From positions 1 to 64,000 of the forward strand of contig JAFKKG010000009.1 in the NCBI GenBank assembly GCA_017305715.1: 64,000 nt of DNA. Reading direction: 5' to 3'. The notes beneath the pieces were generated by a model. The model did no database searches. It saw only the letters and a program-made list of their open reading frames with translations, and was not told where the DNA came from. Each line of letters opens with the position of its first letter. Positions within the stretch are counted from its first letter, which is position 1. The translations under genes were made by a program, and so were the position numbers. The DNA is from Hyphomicrobiales bacterium. Lineage in GTDB: Bacteria; Pseudomonadota; Alphaproteobacteria; Rhizobiales; Xanthobacteraceae. Below are positions 27,150 through 36,234 of the stretch, in pieces.

Positions 27150-28346
27150 CTACGCCACCATCCGCGCGGCGCCCATCTGGGTCAGCACGCCGTCGAGGCA
27201 ATCGATCATCATCGATATCTCTTCGCGCGTGACGTTGAGCGCCGGCATGAACCGCAGCGCATCCGGCTGCGGCGAGTTCAACAGCACGCCCTCCGCAAAC
27301 GCCTGCGCCACGATCGAAGCGCCGATCGGCAGTTTGAGATCGAGCGCCAAGAGCAGGCCCCGGCCGCGCACCTCGCCGAGGCCATGCCGGGCCGACAGTT
27401 TCTGCAATTCGCTTTCCAGGAACAGGCCGGCATCGACGGCCGACTTCAGGAAGCCGGGCGCCGCGACGTGTTCGAGCACCGCAAGGCCCGCGGCGCACAT
27501 CAGGGGATTGCCGTTGAACGTGCCGCCCTGGTCGCCATGCTCGAAACAGGATGCATAGTCGGTTGCCAGCAAAGCTGCCAGCGGCACGCCGCCGCCGATG
27601 CCTTTGCCGAGCGTCATGATGTCAGGCTCGATCTCCGCATGCTCGTAATGGAACAGTTTTCCGGTCCGGCCCATGCCGGTCTGGATCTCGTCGACGATCA
27701 GGAGCAGGCCGCGCTCCTGGGTCAGCGCCCGCAACTCTTTCAGGAATTGATCGGTCGCCGGCCAAACGCCGGCTTCGCCCTGGATCGGCTCCAACATGAC
27801 GGCAACCGTCTTGCTCGAGATCAGCCGCTTGACGGAATCGAGATCGTTGAGCTGCGCCTTGGGAAATCCGGTGACCTTGGGCTCGAACAGCGGCTCGAAA
27901 GCTTTCTTGCCCGACGCCGACATGGTCGCGAGCGTGCGGCCGTGGAAGCCGCCAACGAAGGTGATGATTTCATGCGCGCCGCCTTTGTAGAGCGTGCCAA
28001 ATTTGCGCGCCAGCTTGATCGCGCCTTCATTGGCTTCGGCGCCGGAATTCGTAAAGAACACCTGATCGAAGCAGCTATTGGCGACCAGTGCGTTGGCGAG
28101 CTTGAGACTGGGCTCGTTGAAGAAGGCGGGACTCGGCGTCAGCAACAGTTTGGCCTGCGCCGCAAGCGCGTCGGCGACGATCGCAGGCGAGTGGCCGAGG
28201 CAATTGACCGCCCAGCCCTGCATGAAGTCGAGATAGCGCTTGCCGCTGTCGTCCCAGAGATAGGCGCCGTCGCCCTTGACGAAGACGGTTTGCGGCCGTG
28301 CGGTGATGTTCATCAGCGCATCATACGGATGGGTGGCATTGGTCAT
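27150..28346 (-). CDS. argD: Acetylornithine/succinyldiaminopimelate-type aminotransferase (class III)
   Basis: Protein of 398 residues. The start at 28346 has AAGGAG eight bases upstream. Class III PLP features: [58 protein letters not shown], and the Lys-containing [16 protein letters not shown]. Length and motifs match ArgD, which converts N-acetylglutamate semialdehyde to N-acetylornithine. Because argF is not adjacent, it could be a second ArgD-like paralogue of broader specificity. Confidence 0.85.
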   Translation of the reverse strand: MTNATHPYDALMNITARPQTVFVKGDGAYLWDDSGKRYLDFMQGWAVNCLGHSPAIVADALAAQAKLLLTPSPAFFNEPSLKLANALVANSCFDQVFFTNSGAEANEGAIKLARKFGTLYKGGAHEIITFVGGFHGRTLATMSASGKKAFEPLFEPKVTGFPKAQLNDLDSVKRLISSKTVAVMLEPIQGEAGVWPATDQFLKELRALTQERGLLLIVDEIQTGMGRTGKLFHYEHAEIEPDIMTLGKGIGGGVPLAALLATDYASCFEHGDQGGTFNGNPLMCAAGLAVLEHVAAPGFLKSAVDAGLFLESELQKLSARHGLGEVRGRGLLLALDLKLPIGASIVAQAFAEGVLLNSPQPDALRFMPALNVTREEISMMIDCLDGVLTQMGAARMVA

Positions 28347-28393
28347 GTCGAACTCCTTGGGTGGTCGGGGGTGAAAGGGCAGGCCGAAACGCA

Positions 28394-28424
28394 AGAAGGC
28401 CGCACTTTGCGGGTGCGGCCTTCT
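28394..28424 (-). terminator. Hairpin between rimO and argD-like gene
   Basis: A 12-bp perfect stem, AGAAGGCCGCAC / GTGCGGCCTTCT, with a 7-base loop. Read on the minus strand it follows rimO and precedes the aminotransferase start by about 48 bases. It could end rimO or act as an attenuator in the argD-like leader. A second, smaller hairpin (TCGTCGC/GCGACGA) lies at 28485-28503. Confidence 0.6.
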
Positions 28425-28588
28425 CGAAAACGTTGCTGAACTAGTTGATCAGCGGTGTCGTCGGACATGGCGCAGCCCATCATCGTCGCAGGAGCGACGA
28501 CGGAAAGCTGCGCGGCGGTTGGTCCGGTTCAATGTCATGGCGCAGGCCCATACAGCCGAATGGCCGACGGTGTCAAGACGGTTGGAGA

Positions 28589-29908
28589 TCAAAACCCCGC
28601 CACGCTGCCGTGCAGATCGTATTGATCCGCGCGCTCGATCTTGGCGGTGACGATTTCGCCGACCCGCAGCGGCCGTCGGCTGGAAACATAGACCGCGCCG
28701 TCGATCTCGGGTGCATCGGCTTTTGAACGGCCTTTTGACACCGTCGGGCCGACCTCGTCGATGATGATCTGCTGGCGCGTGCCGACCTTACGCTTGAGGC
28801 GGCGCGCGGAGATCTTCTGCTGCCGCGCCATCAGCGCGTTCCAGCGCTCCTGCTTGATGTCATCGGGCACAGGGCTGCCGATCGCGTTCGAGGAGGCACC
28901 GGCCACCGGCTCATATTTGAAGCAGCCGAGGCGATCGATCTCGGCTTCCTCGAGCCAGTCGAGCAGATAGGCGAAATCGGAATCGGTCTCGCCGGGGAAG
29001 CCGACGATGAAGGTCGAGCGCAAGGTCAATTCCGGACACTGCTCGCGCCACTTCTTGATCCGCGCCAGCGTCTTTTCCTGCGCTGCCGGGCGCTTCATCG
29101 CTTTCAGCACTTCCGGGCTCGCATGCTGGAAGGGAATGTCGAGGTAGGGCAAAACCTTGCCTTCGGTCATCAACCCGATGACTTCGTCGACATGCGGGTA
29201 GGGGTAGACATATTGCAGCCGCACCCAGGCGCCGAGTTCGCCGAGTTCCTTGGCGAGGTCGAAGAATTTGGCGCGGACCTGGCGGCCCTTCCACGGGCTC
29301 TCGGCATATTTGATGTCGACGCCGTAGGCTGACGTGTCCTGAGAGATGACCAGTAATTCCTTGACGCCGGCGCTGACCAGCTTTTCGGCCTCGCGCAGCA
29401 CATCGTTTGCGGGGCGCGACACCAGATCGCCGCGCAGTTTCGGGATGATGCAGAAGCTGCAGCGGTTGTTGCAGCCTTCGGAAATCTTCAGGTACGCGTA
29501 ATGCCGCGGTGTCAGCTTGACGCCCTGCGGCGGGACCAGATCGAGGTGAGGGTTATGCACCGGCGGTAGCGCCCGGTGCACCGCGTCCAGCACGCTCTCA
29601 TATTGCTGCGGGCCCGTGATCGAGAGCACGCCGGGATAGGCAGCCTCGATCTGTTCGGGTTCGGCGCCCATGCAGCCGGTGACGATGACCTTGCCGTTTT
29701 CCGCCATCGCCTCGCCGATGGCGCCGAGCGATTCCTGTTTGGCGCTGTCGAGGAACCCGCAGGTGTTGACGATGACGATATCGGCGCCGTCATGCTTGCG
29801 GGCCAGCTCATAGCCTTCGGCGCGCAGCCGCGTGATGATGCGCTCGGAATCCACCAGCGCCTTGGGGCAGCCGAGGCTGGTAAAAGAAATGCGCGGCGCT
29901 CTTTGCAT
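28589..29908 (-). CDS. rimO: Ribosomal protein S12 methylthiotransferase RimO
   Basis: Protein of 439 residues. The N-terminal UPF0004 domain has Cys14, Cys50 and Cys79. The radical-SAM cluster motif is Cys146-x3-Cys150-x2-Cys153. A TRAM domain occupies about 375-439. [11 protein letters not shown] and the length separate RimO from MiaB. It methylthiolates Asp88 of S12. It is transcribed alone. Confidence 0.96.
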   Translation of the reverse strand: MQRAPRISFTSLGCPKALVDSERIITRLRAEGYELARKHDGADIVIVNTCGFLDSAKQESLGAIGEAMAENGKVIVTGCMGAEPEQIEAAYPGVLSITGPQQYESVLDAVHRALPPVHNPHLDLVPPQGVKLTPRHYAYLKISEGCNNRCSFCIIPKLRGDLVSRPANDVLREAEKLVSAGVKELLVISQDTSAYGVDIKYAESPWKGRQVRAKFFDLAKELGELGAWVRLQYVYPYPHVDEVIGLMTEGKVLPYLDIPFQHASPEVLKAMKRPAAQEKTLARIKKWREQCPELTLRSTFIVGFPGETDSDFAYLLDWLEEAEIDRLGCFKYEPVAGASSNAIGSPVPDDIKQERWNALMARQQKISARRLKRKVGTRQQIIIDEVGPTVSKGRSKADAPEIDGAVYVSSRRPLRVGEIVTAKIERADQYDLHGSVAGF

Positions 29909-30064
29909 GTGGTCGCCTGGAACCTAGTTCTGATTGTTTAGGATATGGCGTCCAAGTAATTGATCAGACGGAAAAATTCAACCGCTACGTATGATTCCTC
30001 AGTGCCAAAATAGTGCTCGTGCATAGCGAATGAATTAAGTCGCCATTTTCCCAATGGCGGCCTG

Positions 30065-30454
30065 TCAACGATCAGGATGGAGGCTTTCAGGGTATTCGCC
30101 TATGGAAACCTCAACCGCGATATCGTTTCCGCGAGCGTCGAGGTACTGATGTCCTGATACCGAGGAGGCAAGCACGTCTAGCTTGTCTGCGAAATCCTCT
30201 GCTAGTACCGGCTGCAAGCTCCACTCTAGACCATCGCGGCCGAAACGCATCCCAGCGTCTCTCTCGTGTGCTACAGCTTTAATTGCAATCTCATTGCCGT
30301 CTATGGACGTACAAAGAGATTCAAATGCTAGCGCGTCCGGCGCCTTTACAGACCGCAGCCAATCTCGCAGCTGGCGCATGCCCACTGCGTCTCCCCAAAA
30401 AAGCACAGTGGGGCCACCTTTCCAGCCTCGAAAATATGCGGATCGCAGCGTCAT
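30065..30454 (-). CDS. Hypothetical protein of atypical composition
   Basis: Protein of 129 residues with no family I can name. It is acidic, with a WGDAVGMRQLRDWLRS helix and a C-terminal GHQYLDARGNDIAVEVSIGEYP block. There is no signal peptide or membrane segment. The DNA is less GC-rich than its neighbours and the flanks are non-coding, suggesting transfer. The layout, a short acidic standalone protein, resembles immunity-type proteins, but no motif confirms that. Confidence 0.5.
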   Translation of the reverse strand: MTLRSAYFRGWKGGPTVLFWGDAVGMRQLRDWLRSVKAPDALAFESLCTSIDGNEIAIKAVAHERDAGMRFGRDGLEWSLQPVLAEDFADKLDVLASSVSGHQYLDARGNDIAVEVSIGEYPESLHPDR

Positions 30455-30743
30455 ATAAACCTCAAGCTACCTTCCTAGCGTCCCCCAAATTTGACGAGTT
30501 TATCATCGAGACGAGCGCCGCCTTCGGGCGGCCCTTTCTTTGGGGAGCGTGCGTCGCAAAGTTTACATTCGTTGTCTCAGGATCATCCCAACGAAACAAA
30601 GCTGATCTTGGGCGCGGTGGCCTGTTGCATATTACATCTGCCTGATTGATCAGCACGAGCTAGTCCCAATTGCCCATAATTACAAGGCTTTGCGGGGGCT
30701 TTTGACGTGCTATGGATGGATTTGCCGGGTTAAGAGTTGATCG
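30455..30743. other. Intergenic region upstream of nasT
   Basis: This 289-base gap is AT-richer than the average. It contains a hairpin GCCGCC-TTCG-GGCGGC at 30517-30532 followed by CCTTTCTTT, a likely terminator on the + strand although no + strand gene precedes it closely. The nasT promoter should lie in the last 80 bases. No clear -35/-10 or sigma-54 site was seen. Confidence 0.4.
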
Positions 30744-31334
30744 ATGAGCGCTGAGTCGTCACCGAAAATCGTCATTGTCGACGAAAGCCCGATCCGTGCC
30801 GCCATTCTCGAAGAGGGGCTGCGGGAGGCGGGCTTTACCCGCGTGGTCCATATCCGCGAAATGCAGAGCCTGCTGGCGCGGATCTACGCCGAAGACCCCG
30901 ACGTCATCCTGATCGACCTGGAAAACCCCAGCCGCGACGTGCTGGAGGCGATGTTCCAGGTCAGCCGCGCGGTACGGCGGCCGATCGCCATGTTCGTCGA
31001 CCAGAGCGATGCCGCCTCGATCCAGGCGTCCGTCGATGCCGGCGTCTCCGCCTATATCGTCGACGGCCTGAAGAAGGAGCGGATCAAGCCGATCCTCGAC
31101 CTCTGCATCTCGCGCTTCAATGCCTTTTCCAAGCTGCAGGATGAGCTCGACCGTACCAAATCGGCGCTCGAGGAACGCAAGGTCATCGACCGCGCCAAGG
31201 GCATCCTGATGAAGGTGAAAGGCCTGACAGAAGACGAGGCCTACGTGCTGATGCGATCCACCGCGATGCGCGAGAAGAAGAAAATCGGCGAGATCGCGCA
31301 GTCGATCCTGACCGCGTCGGAGTTGCTGAAATGA
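30744..31334 (+). CDS. nasT: Nitrate-responsive ANTAR antiterminator NasT
   Basis: Protein of 196 residues. A receiver domain occupies 1-125 (KIVIVDESPIRAAILEEGL, VILIDLENPSRD); the usual phosphoacceptor region is altered, as in NasT. A C-terminal ANTAR RNA-binding domain follows (about 140-190): KVIDRAKGILMKVKGLTEDEAYVLMR. NasT prevents termination in leaders of nitrate-assimilation mRNAs when released from NasS. It overlaps nasS by four bases. Confidence 0.95.
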   Translation: MSAESSPKIVIVDESPIRAAILEEGLREAGFTRVVHIREMQSLLARIYAEDPDVILIDLENPSRDVLEAMFQVSRAVRRPIAMFVDQSDAASIQASVDAGVSAYIVDGLKKERIKPILDLCISRFNAFSKLQDELDRTKSALEERKVIDRAKGILMKVKGLTEDEAYVLMRSTAMREKKKIGEIAQSILTASELLK

Positions 31335-32497
31335 CCACACCGCTGCATATCGGCTTCATTCCGCTGGTCGACGCCTCCGCGCTGATCGTCGCCGTCGACA
31401 AGGGATTTGCCGCCACTGAAGGGCTCGACGTCACGCTGGTGCGCGAAGTGTCGTGGTCCAACGTGCGCGACAAGCTCAATATCGGCCGGTTCGATGCGGC
31501 GCATCTCCTGGCGCCGGTCGCCATCGCTTCGAGCCTTGGCCTCGGCCATGTCAAGGTGCCGATCGTGGCGCCGTTCAATCTCGGCCTCAATGGCAATGCG
31601 ATCACGGTATCGCCGGCGCTGCATGCGGCGATCATGGGCGAAATCGACGGCGATCCGCGCAATCCGCTGCTGACGGCGCAGGCACTCTCGCGCGTCGTCG
31701 CTGCGCGGCGCAAAGCCGGCGCCGAGCCGCTGACCTTCGGCATGACGTTTCCGTTTTCGACCCACAATTATCAGCTGCGGTTCTGGATGGCGGCGGGCGG
31801 GGTCGATCCCGACGAGGACGTTCATCTGGTGGTGTTGCCGCCGCCCTATATGGTCGACAGTCTCGCCAATGGGCATGTGGATGCCTTCTGTGTCGGCGCG
31901 CCTTGGAATTCGGTCGCGGTCGATCTCGGCATCGGCCACATCCTGCATTTCGTCTCCGATATCCTGGTCAGCGCCGTCGAGAAGGTGCTGGCGGTCCGGC
32001 AAGGTTGGTCGGAAAAGAATCCGGAAGTCCTGGCAGCGCTGGTCCGGGCGGCGTCGCGTGCGGCCCACTTCATCGAGCAACCGGAAAACCGCGCCGAGGC
32101 CGCCGGCATTCTGGCGAAGCCCGAATATATCGGCGTCGATGCGGAAGTGATCCTGCGGACATTGGGTGGCCGGCTGAAGGTTTCGCCCGATGGCACGATC
32201 CGCGAAAGCAGCCGCTATTTGCTGGTGGGGCGGGAGGGCGCCGCGCGGCCCGATCCCGCGCAGGCCGCGTGGCTCTACGCCCAGATGGTACGCTGGGGAC
32301 AAACGACGATGCGGCCGGAAGCACTCAAGGCCGCGATGGCGGTGTTCAGGCCGGACCTCTACGACGCCGCCACCGGGCAGCCCGTGAGGGCGGCAAGCGG
32401 AGGCGATCCGATCGGAGCCTTCGCCGGTCCGGCCTTCAACCCCGACGATATCGCCGGGCATCTGGCGGCGTTCGAAATTGGCCGCTGGAAGCCCTGA
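31331..32497 (+). CDS. nasS: Nitrate/nitrite sensor NasS
   Basis: Protein of 388 residues of the NrtA/CmpA substrate-binding family. There is no signal peptide (it begins MTTPLHIGFIPLVDASALIVA), so it acts in the cytoplasm as the NasT partner instead of as a transport receptor. Ligand-binding features are GRFDAAHLLAPVAIASSLG and the later PYMVDSLANGHVDAFCVGAPWN. Without nitrate, NasS sequesters NasT. A strong terminator follows. Confidence 0.93.
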   Translation: MTTPLHIGFIPLVDASALIVAVDKGFAATEGLDVTLVREVSWSNVRDKLNIGRFDAAHLLAPVAIASSLGLGHVKVPIVAPFNLGLNGNAITVSPALHAAIMGEIDGDPRNPLLTAQALSRVVAARRKAGAEPLTFGMTFPFSTHNYQLRFWMAAGGVDPDEDVHLVVLPPPYMVDSLANGHVDAFCVGAPWNSVAVDLGIGHILHFVSDILVSAVEKVLAVRQGWSEKNPEVLAALVRAASRAAHFIEQPENRAEAAGILAKPEYIGVDAEVILRTLGGRLKVSPDGTIRESSRYLLVGREGAARPDPAQAAWLYAQMVRWGQTTMRPEALKAAMAVFRPDLYDAATGQPVRAASGGDPIGAFAGPAFNPDDIAGHLAAFEIGRWKP

Positions 32498-32509
32498 AGC
32501 GAAGTTAGG

Positions 32510-32533
32510 CAGCCTCGATGCAGGCTGTTTTTT
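32510..32533 (+). terminator. Rho-independent terminator after nasS
   Basis: CAGCCT-CGATGC-AGGCTG is followed by six Ts (32528-32533). It separates nasTS from the reductase operon, which therefore needs its own promoter. Confidence 0.88.
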
Positions 32534-32631
32534 AGGCGGCCTGCCTGCGAACCAGCAGTGAAGTTCGCTTCAGAGCTTCAGGGGAACGCTTCTAACTAGT
32601 TGTAAAACATAATAATTTTATATGAACTGGA

Positions 32632-32648
32632 TTGGCACGCAACTTGAA
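32632..32648 (+). promoter_or_regulatory. Sigma-54-like promoter for the nirA operon
   Basis: TTGGCACGCAACTTGAA matches the -24/-12 consensus (TGGCACG-N4-TTGCA) with the correct GG-N10-GX spacing. The -12 dinucleotide is GA instead of GC. It predicts a transcript start near 32659 and a leader of about 170 bases before the reductase ATG. Sigma-54 control of nitrogen assimilation through NtrC is established knowledge; its use here is inference. Confidence 0.6.
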
Positions 32649-32704
32649 TGCTGCAGTGCAGCCAGCCGTCGCAGATGCCAGCTGGCCTTCGTCCATGATG
32701 GATT

Positions 32705-32728
32705 TCCGCAGCAACGAAGCTGACCGGA
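32705..32728 (+). promoter_or_regulatory. Candidate NasT hexaloop hairpin in the nirA leader
   Basis: The RNA can fold as TCCG-CAGC-[AACGAA]-GCTG-(AC)-CGGA. The six-base loop has A at position 1 and G at position 4, the pattern recognised by ANTAR proteins, and nasT lies directly upstream. ANTAR targets normally have two such hairpins; I found only one convincing example, so the call is tentative. Confidence 0.4.
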
Positions 32729-32830
32729 TCGAACAGGAGCAAGCCCGGCGAACCAGCCGAGCCCAACTCCGGTCGGTCACCCGCCTTTCGTTGACGCCAC
32801 CCCGTGGCCGCAGGAGCTTCGTCTCGCACT

Positions 32831-34633
32831 ATGAAAATGGAAACGCTCACGATCGACTTTACCGACGAGCAGAAGCGCTACCTCGAAGGTTTTACGACGG
32901 GTCTGCAGATCAGCCGGGTCGGTCGCGGCCTTGGCGGCGGTACCTCCGGCAAGGCGAATGTCGGGCAGAACGGACCTGAGGCCGCGCACATCAGGGCGCA
33001 GGACAAGGTCACGGCATCGGGCAAGAAGCTGGTCGATCAGGAGAAGTGGAAGCGCGAAGAGCATCCATTCGATGCCTATCCGCGGCTGAAAGAGCAGGCG
33101 CGGGTCGATGCGCGGCCGTCGCCGGCGGACAATTTCCGCTGGCGCTATTACGGCCTGTTCTATGTCGGACCGGCGCAGGATTCCTACATGTGCCGCTTGC
33201 GCATTCCCAACGGCATCATGAAGCATTGGCAGTTTGCCGGGCTTGCCGATCTGATCGAGCGCCTGTGCGGGCCGTTCTGCAACGTCACCACGCGCGCCAA
33301 TTTGCAGGTGAGGGAGATCCCGCCGAAAAACGCGGTGGCGCTGATCGAGGGGATTCAGGATCTCGGCCTGTGCTCACGCGGCTCCGGCGCCGACAATATC
33401 CGCAACGTCACGGGCACGCCGACGGCCGGGATCGATCCGCAGGAAATTTTGGACACCCGCGAATATGCCCGCGAATGGCACTACCACATCCTCAACGACC
33501 GTTCGCTGACGGGCTTGCCGCGCAAGTTCAACGTCGCCTTCGACGGCGCCGGCAAGATCGCGGTGCTGGAAGACACCAACGATATCGCGTTTTCTGCGGT
33601 CGAGGTGAAGGACGGCTTTGGCGTCGAGCCCGGGATCTGGTTCAGGCTCGGCATCGGCGGCATCACCGGCCATCGGGATTTTGCCACCGATACCGGGATC
33701 ATCGTCAAGCCGGCCGATGCGACAAAAGTTTCCGACGCCATTGTCCGCGTCTTCATCGATCTCGGTGACCGCACCAACCGGCTCAAGGCGCGCCTGAAAT
33801 ATGTCATCGACGGCATGGGGATGGAGAAATTCCTGGTGCTGGTCGAAGAAAAGCTCGGCCACGCTTTTACGCGCGTGCCGCCGGACGCGCTGGCGCCACG
33901 GCCCAATTTCGACCGAACCGCCCATATCGGCGTGCACAAGCAGAAGCAGGAGGGCTTGAACTGGATCGGCGTGGCACTGCCGCTCGGCAAGGTGACCTGC
34001 GAGCAGATGCGCGGCCTTGCCAGGATCGCGCAAGACCTCGGCGACGGCGACATCCGCCTCACGGTCTGGCAGAACCTGCTGATTCCGGGCGTGCGCGACG
34101 ACAAGGTTGCGCTGGCGACCGCTGCGATCGAGGCGCTCGGCCTTGCGATCACAACCTCGGAACTTCGCGCCGGCCTGATCGCCTGCACCGGCCGCGCCGG
34201 CTGCAAATTCGGCCTTGCCGACACCAAGCGCACGGCCGCCCGGATCGCAGACTGGTGCGATCCACGAGTCCCCATCGAGACGCCGATCAACATCCATCTC
34301 ACCGGCTGCCACCATTCCTGCGCCCAGCACTACATCAGCGATATCGGGATGATCGGTGCGCGCATCCCGGTCGGCGATACCGACGACACCGTCGATGGCT
34401 TTCATATCTTCGCCGGCGGCGGTTTCGGTCCGGATGCCGATGTCGGGCAGGAGGTGTTTCACGACATCACGGCGGAGGACGCGCCTGGCCATGTCGAGCG
34501 GCTGCTGAAAGCCTATCTGACACATCGCGCTTCATCCGATGAAACCTTCCTGACATTTGCGCGCCGCCATGATGGCGAGACCCTGCGCAAGCTGGCGGAT
34601 GCCCAGGTTTCCTCTTTGGAGGTGTCCCCATGA
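32831..34633 (+). CDS. nirA: NirA-type ferredoxin-dependent nitrite/sulfite reductase
   Basis: Protein of 600 residues. The start at 32831 is preferred; an in-frame GTG at 32804 and an ATG at 32837 are alternatives, and AGGAG lies at 32812-32816. Two ferredoxin-like half-domains precede two siroheme domains. The cluster ligands are in CTGRAGCKFG (near 450) and TGCHHSC (near 491). The protein reduces nitrite to ammonium, or sulfite to sulfide, with six electrons. Context (nasTS upstream, sigma-54-like promoter) favours nitrite. The stop overlaps the next gene, the likely electron donor. Confidence 0.9.
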   Translation: MKMETLTIDFTDEQKRYLEGFTTGLQISRVGRGLGGGTSGKANVGQNGPEAAHIRAQDKVTASGKKLVDQEKWKREEHPFDAYPRLKEQARVDARPSPADNFRWRYYGLFYVGPAQDSYMCRLRIPNGIMKHWQFAGLADLIERLCGPFCNVTTRANLQVREIPPKNAVALIEGIQDLGLCSRGSGADNIRNVTGTPTAGIDPQEILDTREYAREWHYHILNDRSLTGLPRKFNVAFDGAGKIAVLEDTNDIAFSAVEVKDGFGVEPGIWFRLGIGGITGHRDFATDTGIIVKPADATKVSDAIVRVFIDLGDRTNRLKARLKYVIDGMGMEKFLVLVEEKLGHAFTRVPPDALAPRPNFDRTAHIGVHKQKQEGLNWIGVALPLGKVTCEQMRGLARIAQDLGDGDIRLTVWQNLLIPGVRDDKVALATAAIEALGLAITTSELRAGLIACTGRAGCKFGLADTKRTAARIADWCDPRVPIETPINIHLTGCHHSCAQHYISDIGMIGARIPVGDTDDTVDGFHIFAGGGFGPDADVGQEVFHDITAEDAPGHVERLLKAYLTHRASSDETFLTFARRHDGETLRKLADAQVSSLEVSP

Positions 34634-36231
34634 ACCAGATCACACCGCCGCCCAGGATCGAGATCATTCCCTCCAGCGCGCCGTTTTCGGAGGCGCAGCG
34701 TTCGTGGCTGAACGGGTTCTTTGCGGGCCTGCTGTCGGACGCGCCGACGCCCTTGTCGGCCGAGCAGGGCGCCGCCGTCATGCAAGGTGGCGATGGCGAC
34801 GACGGCGAAGCGCCATGGCACGACCAGACCATGCTGATCGCCGACCGCATGAAGCTCGCCGAAGGCCGCCCGCTGCGGCGCAAGATGATGGCCGCGATGG
34901 CGCAGCAGGATTGCGGCCAGTGCGGATACAATTGCAACGACTATTCGGACGCGATCGCGAACAAGACCGAAGCCAGACTCAATCTCTGCGTTCCCGGCGG
35001 CAAGGAAACCGCCCGGATGCTGAAATCGCTGTATGAGGAGCTCGACAAGGCGCCGGCATCGCCCTCGTCGGCAGCCGCCGCAGCTCCCGCTGTGGCTGCG
35101 CCTGCAACCGTCGCGGAGCCGGGGCGTTCGCGCGATAATCCGGCTCCGGCAAAGTTTGTGGGACGCCGGCTTCTGAACAAGGGCAAGTCGGAAAAGGAAA
35201 CCTGGCACATCGACTTCGATCTGTCGGGCTGCGGTCTCGATTACGTCGTCGGCGATTCCTTCGGCATCTTCGCCCGCAACGATCTCGGCCATGTCGACCA
35301 GATCATCGCTCTGCTCGGCGCGTCACACACCACAAAGGTCCGCGGCAAGACCTTGCGCGAGGTGCTGCTCGATGATGTATCGCTGGCGCCGGCGCCGGAT
35401 TCGCTGTTCGAACTGATCTCCTATTTGACCGGCGGCGCGCAGCGCGAAAAGGCGAGGGCGCTGGCGCAGGGCGAGGATCCCGATGGCGACGCGGCCACGC
35501 TCGACGTGATGGCGGTGCTGCAGAAATTCCCCAACGTGCGGCCGCATCCCGAAGCCTTCGTTGAGGCACTCGAAGCCTTGCAGCCGAGGCTTTATTCGAT
35601 CTCGTCGTCGCACAATGCGACGCCCGGCAAATTGTCGCTGACGGTGGATTGCGTGCGCTACGTTGTCAACAAGCGCAAGCGCCTTGGCTTGGCCTCGACC
35701 TTCCTCGCCGAGCGCATCCAGCCGGGCGACGAGGTGAAGGTCTATGTACAGAAGGCCCATGGTTTTGCGCTGCCGGAGGATCCAAAAACCCCGATCATCA
35801 TGATCGGGCCGGGCACCGGCATCGCGCCGTTCCGCGCCTTCCTGCATGATCGCCGCGCCACCGGCGCGCCGGGCAAGAACTGGCTGTTCTTCGGCCATCA
35901 GCGCAGCGACTGCGACTTCTTCTACTCCGAAGAACTCAACGCCATGAAGATTTCGGGCCTGCTGACGCGGCTGTCGCTGGCCTGGTCGCGCGACGGCGAC
36001 AAGAAGTTCTACGTGCAGGACCGCATGCGCGAGGTTGGGCGCGAATTGTGGACCTGGCTGGCCGAGGGCGCCAACGTCTACATCTGCGGCGATGCCAAGC
36101 GGATGGCCAAGGATGTCGAGCGCGCATTGGTCGATATCGTCGCCCAGTTTGGCGCAAGATCGACCGACGAGGCCGTGCTGTTTGTGGCGGAACTCAAGAA
36201 GAAGGGTCGATTCCAGCAGGACGTCTACTAG
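34630..36231 (+). CDS. CysJ-like NADPH/FAD reductase with N-terminal 4Fe-4S domain
   Basis: Protein of 533 residues. Residues about 85-130 hold a Fe-S module: Cys95-x2-Cys98-x3-Cys102 and Cys120 (LNLCVPGG), of the CGxCGxxxC type. After an Ala/Pro linker (135-160), a CysJ-type FAD and NADPH domain follows: RLYSISSS (FAD), GPGTGIAPFRAFLHDR (NADPH), VYICGDAKRMAKDVE, ending RFQQDVY. There is no flavodoxin/FMN domain, so electrons would pass NADPH-FAD-[4Fe-4S] to the siroheme reductase encoded just before. Start overlap ATGA. Confidence 0.85.
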   Translation: MNQITPPPRIEIIPSSAPFSEAQRSWLNGFFAGLLSDAPTPLSAEQGAAVMQGGDGDDGEAPWHDQTMLIADRMKLAEGRPLRRKMMAAMAQQDCGQCGYNCNDYSDAIANKTEARLNLCVPGGKETARMLKSLYEELDKAPASPSSAAAAAPAVAAPATVAEPGRSRDNPAPAKFVGRRLLNKGKSEKETWHIDFDLSGCGLDYVVGDSFGIFARNDLGHVDQIIALLGASHTTKVRGKTLREVLLDDVSLAPAPDSLFELISYLTGGAQREKARALAQGEDPDGDAATLDVMAVLQKFPNVRPHPEAFVEALEALQPRLYSISSSHNATPGKLSLTVDCVRYVVNKRKRLGLASTFLAERIQPGDEVKVYVQKAHGFALPEDPKTPIIMIGPGTGIAPFRAFLHDRRATGAPGKNWLFFGHQRSDCDFFYSEELNAMKISGLLTRLSLAWSRDGDKKFYVQDRMREVGRELWTWLAEGANVYICGDAKRMAKDVERALVDIVAQFGARSTDEAVLFVAELKKKGRFQQDVY

Positions 36232-36234
36232 CAG

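Noticed and set aside
30462-30656. 64-codon minus-strand frame before nasT
   Set aside because: No ribosome-binding site, and it crosses a terminator-like hairpin.
32660-32690. GCCAGC/GCTGGC pairing as a second NasT hexaloop
   Set aside because: The loop size and A1/G4 pattern do not fit; kept out of the leader call.
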